Positions 58,498 through 64,000 of a DNA stretch of 64,000 nucleotides are shown here, piece after piece. Every line of letters begins with the position of its first letter. Within the stretch, counting starts at the first letter, position 1. Below the pieces are notes generated by a model that did not search any database, was not told the origin of the DNA, and worked only from the letters and a program-made list of their open reading frames with translations. The translations under genes were made by a program, and so were the position numbers. Origin of the DNA: Scybalenecus merdavium (GTDB taxonomy: Bacteria; Bacillota; Clostridia; Oscillospirales; Acutalibacteraceae); assembly GCA_018714405.1 (NCBI GenBank), contig DVNM01000020.1, positions 36,668 through 100,667 on the forward strand. Reading direction: 5' to 3'.

Positions 58498-59138
58498 ACT
58501 TCTGCCTCCCACAAATCGAGAATTTCTTTCATGACCATATTGGCCGCCGCCTTGATCTGTGACGGCTTGGCGTCGTCCGTCATCTGCAGATCTTCATTTT
58601 TGATCATTTTACCGTACGAAACAACGACCTTTTTAAACGGCTTAATGGGGCCGCGGCTGCAGATCGCGACCGGCAGAACATCAGCCCCTGTAGCATGCGC
58701 GATCACGGCAACGCCGGCTTTGGCATGCTGCGGCACACCGTTTTTGTCTTTTACACGGCGACCCTCCGGGCAGATGGCCATTATATGCCCCTCGCGGATC
58801 AGCTTGATGCCGTAATCGATAGCCGACGTATCGCCCTTGCCGCGGTGCACCGGAAAGCCATACACATGCGTAATGACCCAGGCAACGACCGGGTTTTCAA
58901 ACAGCTCGGACTTGGCCATAAAGTGCAGCGGGGGCACTTTTTTCGGCATAGAGACAAAAACCGGGTCGAGCATGCAGGTGTGGTTGATAGCCACTATGTA
59001 GCCGGATTCACCGGCAGGAACATTTTCCAGCCCCTTATATTCAACATTATAAAGCCGTTTTAAAATCGGACCAAAGACCTTTTTAACAAAGCCATAAAAT
59101 TTGTAATGCGGCACTGCGCTGTAATCAAACTCTTTCAT
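58494..59138 (-). CDS. plsC: 1-acyl-sn-glycerol-3-phosphate acyltransferase
   Basis: 214-residue membrane-associated acyltransferase making phosphatidic acid from lysophosphatidic acid. The acyltransferase motifs NHTCMLDP (H-x4-D), the FPVHRGKGD segment and ICPEGRRVKD are all present in order. Start is ATG 59138 with GGAG 7 nt upstream, overlapping the cmk stop by one base (TGATG). The chain cmk-plsC-ispH/rpsA is a frequent clostridial operon. Length is typical. Confidence 0.95.
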   Translation of the reverse strand: MKEFDYSAVPHYKFYGFVKKVFGPILKRLYNVEYKGLENVPAGESGYIVAINHTCMLDPVFVSMPKKVPPLHFMAKSELFENPVVAWVITHVYGFPVHRGKGDTSAIDYGIKLIREGHIMAICPEGRRVKDKNGVPQHAKAGVAVIAHATGADVLPVAICSRGPIKPFKKVVVSYGKMIKNEDLQMTDDAKPSQIKAAANMVMKEILDLWEAEV

Positions 59139-59809
59139 CACACTTCTCCAAATCTTTCATGAATTAACCCAATCATTTTATCGATCGAGGTCGGCAGGTC
59201 GTAGCCGGTCGTGTCGAACATCACGGCGTCCTCGGCCGGCTTCAGCGGCGCAATTTCACGATGGGAATCCTGATAATCGCGCTGTTTGATATCGGCCAGC
59301 ACATCGTCATAAGTGACATTCTGACCCTTTTCCACCAGTTCTTTATAGCGGCGCTCTGCGCGGCATTCAGCGGATGCGAACAGAAAAACTTTCAAATCCG
59401 CATTCGGCAGCACCACGGTAGCGATGTCGCGGCCATCCATTAGAATGTTGTGCTTCATGGCAATGTCGCGCTGCAGATCGAGCAAAAACGCGCGCACCGC
59501 CGGTATTTTAGAAACGGTGGACGTGCACATTGAGATCTGCGGCGTGCGGATCTGGTCGCCGACCTCTTCCCCGTTCAGGTAAACGAGCTGTGTGCCGTCT
59601 TTAAAGCCCAGCTCCACACGGATCTTTTTCAGCTCTTCCCCGACCGCCTTTTCGTCGGCCGGGTCCACGCCGGCGCGCACACAGGCGAGCGCCACCGTGC
59701 GGTACAGCGCACCCGTGTCCACATAAATAAACCCAAGCCGTGCAGCCACGCCCTTGGCGATGGTACTTTTGCCGGCACCCGCAGGGCCGTCGATCGCAAT
59801 GTTGATCAT
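59138..59809 (-). CDS. cmk: Cytidylate kinase
   Basis: 223-residue nucleoside monophosphate kinase that phosphorylates CMP and dCMP. The P-loop is IDGPAGAGKSTIAKGVAARLG, followed by YVDTGALYRTVALAC. The CMP-specific insert region has QISMCTSTVSKIPAVRAFLLDLQR and LMDGRDIATVVLPNADLKVFLFASAE. The C-terminal RDYQDSHREIAPLKPAEDAVMFDTT is typical. ATG 59809 is chosen behind GAGGTG. It heads the operon with plsC and ispH/rpsA. Confidence 0.97.
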   Translation of the reverse strand: MINIAIDGPAGAGKSTIAKGVAARLGFIYVDTGALYRTVALACVRAGVDPADEKAVGEELKKIRVELGFKDGTQLVYLNGEEVGDQIRTPQISMCTSTVSKIPAVRAFLLDLQRDIAMKHNILMDGRDIATVVLPNADLKVFLFASAECRAERRYKELVEKGQNVTYDDVLADIKQRDYQDSHREIAPLKPAEDAVMFDTTGYDLPTSIDKMIGLIHERFGEV

Positions 59810-59822
59810 AAACACGAACACC

Positions 59823-61046
59823 TCACATATTTTTCCCGCACAGATAGCCGGTTGAAAAAGCGATCTGCAGGTTGTACCCGCCGGTATAGGCGTCTACATC
59901 AAGCACCTCGCCGGCGAAATAAAGATTATCGATCCGTTTGGAACGCATCGTTTTCGGGTCGATCTCGCGCACATCCACGCCGCCGCGCGTAATGATGGCC
60001 TCTTCGATGGGGCGAAAGTCTGTAACGCGAAGCGAAAAGTTTTTCAAAAGCCTGACAAGGCCGGCGCGTTCGCCGTGCGTGATCTGGTTGACCTTTTTGT
60101 CTGCGTCAATGCCGCTGCGTGCCACAGCGACCGGGATCATTTTGGCCGGCAGCAGCGCACCAAGCGCATTGGAGAAATTGCGGCTTGCCGCCGCCGAGAA
60201 ATCACGCAAAATGCGTTCGTCCAGCTTTTTATCGTCCAGCGCGGGCTTCAGATCGACCGACACAGTATAGTCTGCCCCGGAAAACGTATCAATATGACTG
60301 GAGGCAGAAAGAACGACCGGCCCGGAAACGCCGTAATGCGTAAAAAGCAGCTCACCGAAATCCCGGTAAACTTCTTTGCCGTTTTTCAAAAGGACAAAGC
60401 TGGCATTTTTTAAAGACAGCCCCTGCATTTGGCCGCAGAACGCGTCTGGAGATACAAGGCCGACCAAACCGGGACGAAGCGGAGTTACCGTGTGGCCGAG
60501 ACTGCGGGCAAAACGGTAGCCGTCACCGGCAGAGCCCGTACCCGGGTAGCTTTTGCCGCCGGTCGCAATACAAAGACTGTCACAGGGCAGCACTTCGCCG
60601 TTTTGCAGCTGCACGGCTGCAATGCGGCCGTTTTCACAAAGAATTTGCTCCGCCGGCGAAAACACAAAGGAAGCGCCGCTCTTTTTTGCGTAGCGCACCA
60701 GCGCGTCCACCACGTCGACTGCCCGGTCGGAAACCGGAAAAACGCGGCCGCCGCGCTCGATTTTCGTAGGCACGCCGAGCGACTCAAATAGCGCGATCGT
60801 ATCATACGGCATAAAAGCCGAAAAAGCGCTGTATAAAAACTTCTGGTTTGAAGTCACCTGCGCGACCAGATCTTCCAGATCAAAGCAGGCGTTTGTCAGA
60901 TTGCAGCGGCCCTTCCCCGTGATCATCAGCTTGCGGCCGGGGCGCGGCATTTTTTCGATCAGTGTAACGCGGTTGCCCTGCCCGGCGCTGACAGCGGCCG
61001 CCATCATGCCGGCTGCACCGGCGCCGATTATAGCAACATTTTTCAC
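59823..61046 (-). CDS. HI0933/YhiN-family flavoprotein
   Basis: 407-residue NAD(P)/FAD-dependent oxidoreductase of the HI0933 (BaiN/YhiN) family. The FAD-binding loop VAIIGAGAAGMMAAAVSAGQGNRVTLIEKMPRPGRKLMITGKGRCNLTN is at the N-terminus. CIATGGKSYPGTGSAGDGYRFARSLGH lies mid-protein, and the C-terminal GGVDVREIDPKTMRSKRIDNLYFAGEVLDVDAYTGGYNLQIAFSTGYLCG closes the FAD site. The GTG at 61046 follows GGGGGC and is preferred to a longer upstream start. It ends 13 bp before cmk in the same direction, so it is probably co-transcribed. One member, BaiN, was reported in bile-acid dehydroxylation, but no such context exists here. Confidence 0.93.
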   Translation of the reverse strand: MKNVAIIGAGAAGMMAAAVSAGQGNRVTLIEKMPRPGRKLMITGKGRCNLTNACFDLEDLVAQVTSNQKFLYSAFSAFMPYDTIALFESLGVPTKIERGGRVFPVSDRAVDVVDALVRYAKKSGASFVFSPAEQILCENGRIAAVQLQNGEVLPCDSLCIATGGKSYPGTGSAGDGYRFARSLGHTVTPLRPGLVGLVSPDAFCGQMQGLSLKNASFVLLKNGKEVYRDFGELLFTHYGVSGPVVLSASSHIDTFSGADYTVSVDLKPALDDKKLDERILRDFSAAASRNFSNALGALLPAKMIPVAVARSGIDADKKVNQITHGERAGLVRLLKNFSLRVTDFRPIEEAIITRGGVDVREIDPKTMRSKRIDNLYFAGEVLDVDAYTGGYNLQIAFSTGYLCGKNM

Positions 61047-61094
61047 AAAAAAGCCCCCCGAATCGGCCGCGCCGCAGAATGGTAACATTATAAA

Positions 61095-63008
61095 TCAATC
61101 TGTAAGCAAAGTCAATTCACTGTCTGCCGCTTCCCACTTTTCATAAAGGATGTCCAGGTAGCCGGAAAGCTGGTCAAGCTCGCTGGTTTTTTCCATCAGC
61201 GTCTCGTAATCCAAATCGCCGCCGATCAGCTCGTTCAGATTTGCAATGCGCTCTTCCGTCTGCTCGATCTCTTCCTGCAGTTTTTTCAAAGCCGTCTCCA
61301 GCTTACGCATCTTGGAAGCGCGCTCTTTTTTCAGTTTATAGTCGTTGACCTTCGGCGCAGCTTTTTCCGCCTTGACCGGCTGCGCAGCGCCGGACGCCTG
61401 CATGCTGCGGAAATAGGCCAGAAAATCATCATAGTTTCCAACAAAGGAAAAGATTCCGTCCGGGCGCAGCAGCAAAATGCGCGTGGCCAGTTTATTGATA
61501 AAATAGCGGTCGTGCGACACGATAAACATGGTGCCGCTGTAGTCGAGAAGCGTGTTTTCCAGTTCTTCGCGCGAAGCCGCATCCAAATGGTTGGTCGGTT
61601 CGTCGAGCAGCAGGAAATTGTAGCCGCCGAGCATCAGCTTTAAAAGCGCCACGCGGGCCCTTTCGCCGCCCGAACACTGGCGCAGCGGCTTAAACGCCTC
61701 GTCGCCTTTAAATAAAAACGCGGCCAAGGCGCTGCGCACCTGCGCCTCGGGCATAGCCGGAAAGGCCGACCACACTTCCTCCAGCGCTGTGTTTTGCAGG
61801 TTCAATTTTTCCTGCACCTGGTCAAAATAGCCGGTCTGCACGTTGGCGCCGAATTTCATGCGCCCGCTATCCGGCTGCAGATCACCCATCAAAAGCTTAA
61901 ACAGCGTTGTTTTGCCGCAGCCGTTTGCGCCGAGCAGAAAAACGCGTTCGCCCTTTTTAATGTCGAACGTAACGTTTTGAAACACCTGCTTTTCGCCGAA
62001 CGACTTTTTCAAATCTTCGGCAAACAGCACATCGTCGCCGCTGACGAGTTTTGGCGAAAAGTGAAAACGGATTTTTTGCAGGGCGCTGTCCGGCACGACC
62101 AACTGGCTTTTGATGCGTTCGATCACCTTTTCTTTGCTTTCCGCCGTGCGGATATTGCGCTCGCGGTTCCACTGGTGCTGCTGGCGGATGATGCCCTCGA
62201 GCCGCTCAATCTCTTTCATGTCGTTTTCATATTTTTCGCGGATAGCCTTTTGCTCGGCCTCTTTTTTCTGCAGGAAAACAGAATAGTTGCCGGTGAAGCA
62301 GCGCAGCTTCCGATTTTCCAGCTCGATCGTTTTTGTGGTGACCTTGTCAAGAAAATAACGGTCGTGCGAAATCAGAATGACGCCGCCCTTATAGTCGAGC
62401 AGGAAAGATTCCAGCCACTCGACCGAATCGATATCCAAATGGTTCGTCGGCTCGTCGAGCAGCAGAAGAGACGCATCGGAAAGCAGAAGCTTGGCCAAAA
62501 TCAGCTTGGAGCGCTGGCCGCCGCTGAGCTTTTTGGTGCTTTTTTGAAACTCCGCCTCCGTAAAACCAAGGCCGATCAGGGTGCTTCGCGTGCGGCTTTT
62601 GTAAGTCAGGCCGCCGTCCTGCACAAAGCGGTCGTTTAAAAATGCCTGGCGTTCGATCAGGCGCGCCGTATCGCCGCTGCCGTTTTGCAGAGCAAGCGAA
62701 ATATCGTGCAGCTCCTGTTCCATGGCGATCAGATCTGAAAATCCGGAAACCAGCTCGTCCCAGACCGTATTTTCAGCCGAACAGGTGTGCTGCTCCATGT
62801 AGCCCACGCGCACGTTTTTGCCGGTGAACACACCGCCTTCATCGGGCTGCAGTTCGCCGGTGATCACTTTAAACAGCGTGGTTTTGCCCACGCCGTTCGC
62901 GCCGACAAAGCCGACCTTTTCCCCTTCCTTCACGTCAAACGAGACATCGGAAAAAAGCGTGCGCTCCCCGAACGACAATGTTAAATTTTGCACGGTCAGC
63001 AAAGCCAT
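61095..63008 (-). CDS. ABC-F family ATPase
   Basis: 637-residue soluble tandem ABC ATPase of the ABC-F type, which acts on the ribosome in translation control or antibiotic protection and has no membrane domain. Both ATPases are complete (GANGVGKTT, LSGGQRSKL, LLLLDEPTNHLD; GANGCGKTT, CSGGERARV, LLLDEPTNHLD). The interdomain linker near residues 245-320 is helical and basic (QRNRERNIRTAESKEKV-like), the part that reaches the peptidyl-transferase centre. A C-terminal coiled coil (about 560-637) resembles YdiF/Uup-type members. A resistance role is possible but not shown. Confidence 0.93.
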   Translation of the reverse strand: MALLTVQNLTLSFGERTLFSDVSFDVKEGEKVGFVGANGVGKTTLFKVITGELQPDEGGVFTGKNVRVGYMEQHTCSAENTVWDELVSGFSDLIAMEQELHDISLALQNGSGDTARLIERQAFLNDRFVQDGGLTYKSRTRSTLIGLGFTEAEFQKSTKKLSGGQRSKLILAKLLLSDASLLLLDEPTNHLDIDSVEWLESFLLDYKGGVILISHDRYFLDKVTTKTIELENRKLRCFTGNYSVFLQKKEAEQKAIREKYENDMKEIERLEGIIRQQHQWNRERNIRTAESKEKVIERIKSQLVVPDSALQKIRFHFSPKLVSGDDVLFAEDLKKSFGEKQVFQNVTFDIKKGERVFLLGANGCGKTTLFKLLMGDLQPDSGRMKFGANVQTGYFDQVQEKLNLQNTALEEVWSAFPAMPEAQVRSALAAFLFKGDEAFKPLRQCSGGERARVALLKLMLGGYNFLLLDEPTNHLDAASREELENTLLDYSGTMFIVSHDRYFINKLATRILLLRPDGIFSFVGNYDDFLAYFRSMQASGAAQPVKAEKAAPKVNDYKLKKERASKMRKLETALKKLQEEIEQTEERIANLNELIGGDLDYETLMEKTSELDQLSGYLDILYEKWEAADSELTLLTD

Positions 63009-63038
63009 AAAATAACCCCGTTTTCCTAAACTGCGATT

Positions 63039-63067
63039 ATTTTACTATAATTTATCGCCCATGTAAA
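63039..63067 (-). promoter_or_regulatory. Promoter of the ABC-F gene
   Basis: On the minus strand TTTACA (63062-63067), 17 bp, TAAAAT (63039-63044). The leader is too short for an attenuator. Confidence 0.55.
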
Positions 63068-63265
63068 GTCCCGAAAATGCCGATAAATTCAAGGTTGTTC
63101 AATATATGAGTCCTCACAAGACTTGTACAAAATCGGTAAGTTAGTAACAAAATAGTAACACATTTTTTGATGATTATACGAGTCATTTTGACAGTCCCAC
63201 CATAACGGTGTCCGATGGTCTTCCTCGCCACTTTCTATAATACTAAAATACTATTTCAAAAACGC

Positions 63266-63302
63266 AAAAACACCATGCATTTAATAAATACATGGTGTTT
63301 TT
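63266..63302 (-). terminator. Terminator of the XRE cluster
   Basis: AAAAACACCATG / CATGGTGTTTTT 12-bp stem with a 13-nt AT-rich loop, followed by T residues on the minus strand. Apart from this and the ABC-F promoter, I see nothing in 63009-63372. Confidence 0.88.
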
Positions 63303-63372
63303 GTTCTATTTTATGCTTGTGTTGCATATACTTTTTACTTGGCGTTGCAGTACCGCAATAGTACTACAAATG

Positions 63373-63561
63373 CTATTTTTCTGTGTTTTCTTTCTTAATG
63401 CGCTGCAGCTTTTCAAGCACCAGCAGTTTTGCCCATTCAGGGGGTTTGCGGCTGCCGGCTTCCCAGTTCTCAATCGTTCGTTTTGGTATTTTAAAAATCT
63501 CTGACATTTTCTGTTGTGTCAGCCCGGCGGCCTGCCGAGCTTCTTTCAATTCATTCATCAT
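63373..63561 (-). CDS. XRE-family helix-turn-helix regulator
   Basis: 62-residue Cro/C1-type DNA-binding protein. The five-helix fold is seen in ELKEARQAAGLTQQKMSEIFKIPKRTIENWEAGSRKPPEWAKLLVLEKLQ, with the recognition helix at PKRTIENWE. There is no effector domain. AGAGG lies 6 nt before ATG 63561. The start overlaps the stop of a 55-residue membrane protein by 11 bp. The palindrome in the promoter at 63.94 kb is its likely operator, making the cluster self-regulated. Confidence 0.88.
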   Translation of the reverse strand: MMNELKEARQAAGLTQQKMSEIFKIPKRTIENWEAGSRKPPEWAKLLVLEKLQRIKKENTEK

Positions 63562-63718
63562 TATGCCTCTTTCTATTAATAATAGCCATTACCAGCGCAG
63601 CTGTGGCGCACAAAGCAGACGGCACGAGCACCAACAGGCTGTATTCTTTTAAAAAGGTAAATGCAGACACGCAGCCGCACATGGCAACAATGATTAAAGC
63701 ATATATTGACTTTCGCAT
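63551..63718 (-). CDS. Two-helix small membrane protein
   Basis: 55-residue reading frame. Two hydrophobic helices are predicted at about residues 5-21 (IYALIIVAMCGCVSAF) and 28-47 (LLVLVPSALCATAALVMAII), with basic ends (RKS at the front, NRKRHNDE at the back). It overlaps the XRE gene by 11 bp, so expression is coupled. An ATG one codon earlier (63721) is an alternative, and no clear ribosome-binding site is visible. Function unknown. Its place between a tiny peptide and a repressor suggests an immunity, toxin or signal-transfer role. Confidence 0.6.
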   Translation of the reverse strand: MRKSIYALIIVAMCGCVSAFTFLKEYSLLVLVPSALCATAALVMAIINRKRHNDE

Positions 63719-63779
63719 CATTTACGGTTATACTAAAGACACAGGGTACTTGGGGCGTTGCCGCCCCGTTCCCCTTGTT

Positions 63780-63908
63780 TTACCGTTTCCGTTTTCGCTT
63801 GCGAGGCTTTTTCGGAGCGGTTTTTTTAATGCTCAAAATCAGGGATATGGTCGCTGTGAGATTTGACCAAACCGCCAACGCGATTTCGAGTTTGTCTTTA
63901 GTGTCCAA
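63780..63908 (-). CDS. 42-residue hydrophobic/basic peptide
   Basis: A TTG-started frame follows a perfect AGGAGGTGA ribosome-binding site at 8 nt. The product begins MDTKDKLEIALAVW, has one membrane helix at about residues 8-27, and ends in a highly basic tail KKTAPKKPRKRKRKR. Size, single helix and charged C-terminus resemble holin-like or type I toxin peptides, but I cannot assign a family. It is the first gene after the consensus promoter. A GGGGCG / CGCCCC hairpin (63751-63766) lies between it and the next gene and may reduce downstream transcription. Confidence 0.65.
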   Translation of the reverse strand: MDTKDKLEIALAVWSNLTATISLILSIKKTAPKKPRKRKRKR

Positions 63909-63934
63909 CGGTCTCACCTCCTCTCTATGTCTAT

Positions 63935-63963
63935 ATTATATCACCCATTGAGTGATATGTCAA
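63935..63963 (-). promoter_or_regulatory. Consensus promoter with palindromic operator
   Basis: On the minus strand, perfect TTGACA (63958-63963), 17 bp and TATAAT (63935-63940). Arms ATATCAC and GTGATAT, 7 bp apart (63938-63958), fill the spacer. A repressor bound there would shut off the promoter; the XRE protein is the obvious candidate. Confidence 0.85.
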
Positions 63964-64000
63964 GTGCTTTTTACTATTTTTTCAAAATGTTTTTGCAAAA

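Noticed and set aside
63706..63951. Plus-strand 81-residue frame over the XRE cluster promoter
   Set aside because: It runs antisense through a consensus promoter and operator and through a minus-strand peptide gene with a perfect ribosome-binding site. It has none of its own.

Overview
The window reads as chromosome of a spore-forming, Gram-positive anaerobe of class Clostridia, most likely an Oscillospiraceae/Ruminococcaceae-type gut bacterium. The grounds are the sporulation genes yqfC, yqfD and a ylbJ-like gene, an ispH-rpsA fusion, LL-diaminopimelate aminotransferase (dapL), formate-tetrahydrofolate ligase, the glgB-glgC-glgD-glgA order, strong GGAGG ribosome-binding sites, and housekeeping genes rich in GCC/GGC codons. 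Family rank is inference. I see no rRNA, tRNA, CRISPR array, prophage or transposase gene.

Layout: 0.1-2.1 kb, a PadR regulator with two envelope proteins. 2.2-6.7 kb, mreB-mreC-mreD-PBP2 for rod shape. 6.9-11.1 kb, mgsA, then hisS-aspS and an HD phosphohydrolase. 11.2-11.9 kb, an AT-rich stand-alone nucleotidyltransferase-like gene. 12-14.5 kb, sporulation genes. 14.6-15.0 kb, copy A of a 0.4-kb structured repeat. 15-21.2 kb, a zinc dehydrogenase, a choloylglycine-hydrolase-family enzyme, a YtrA-type GntR/ABC operon, yccF and a twice-frameshifted metallophosphatase. 21.3-26.1 kb, purB, purC, dapL, dapF and an ANTAR protein. 26.4-32.1 kb, the glycogen operon. 32.1-34.5 kb, a LytTR/GHKL two-component operon with an unusual upstream region. 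34.6-35.0 kb, repeat copy B, inverted relative to A. 35.2-43.3 kb, a DUF3267 protein, a heterodimeric ABC exporter, a Gfo/Idh/MocA oxidoreductase and a UvrA-like ATPase. 43.5-46.8 kb, fhs-tsaE-tsaB-rpiB. 46.9-48.1 kb, rodA. 48.2-50.1 kb, an AT-rich island of unrecognised membrane-anchored proteins. 50.2-54.7 kb, a lone fumarase beta subunit, a coiled-coil protein and two surface foldases. 54.9-56.3 kb, an O-antigen-ligase-like membrane protein. 56.4-61.0 kb, cmk-plsC-ispH/rpsA and a HI0933-type flavoprotein. 61.1-63.0 kb, an ABC-F ATPase. 63.4-63.9 kb, an XRE regulator with two very small membrane proteins.

The best candidates for something undescribed are two regulatory loci. At 32.1-32.5 kb, four direct repeats phased at exactly 21 bp lie between the promoter of a LytTR response-regulator/GHKL-kinase operon and a predicted divergent promoter. 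That divergent promoter would drive a roughly 110-nt structured RNA ending in a strong minus-strand terminator. The layout recalls the agr P2/P3-RNAIII arrangement, but without agrB or agrD. At 63.4-64.0 kb, a consensus promoter carrying a palindrome in its spacer drives a 42-residue hydrophobic/basic peptide, a 55-residue two-helix membrane protein and a 62-residue XRE repressor. The two small proteins fall below normal gene-calling size. Other points of note are the paired 0.4-kb repeats wedged between hairpins, the AT-rich paralog pair at 48.6-50.1 kb, the nucleotidyltransferase with a complete acidic triad, and the phosphatase with two compensable frameshifts.
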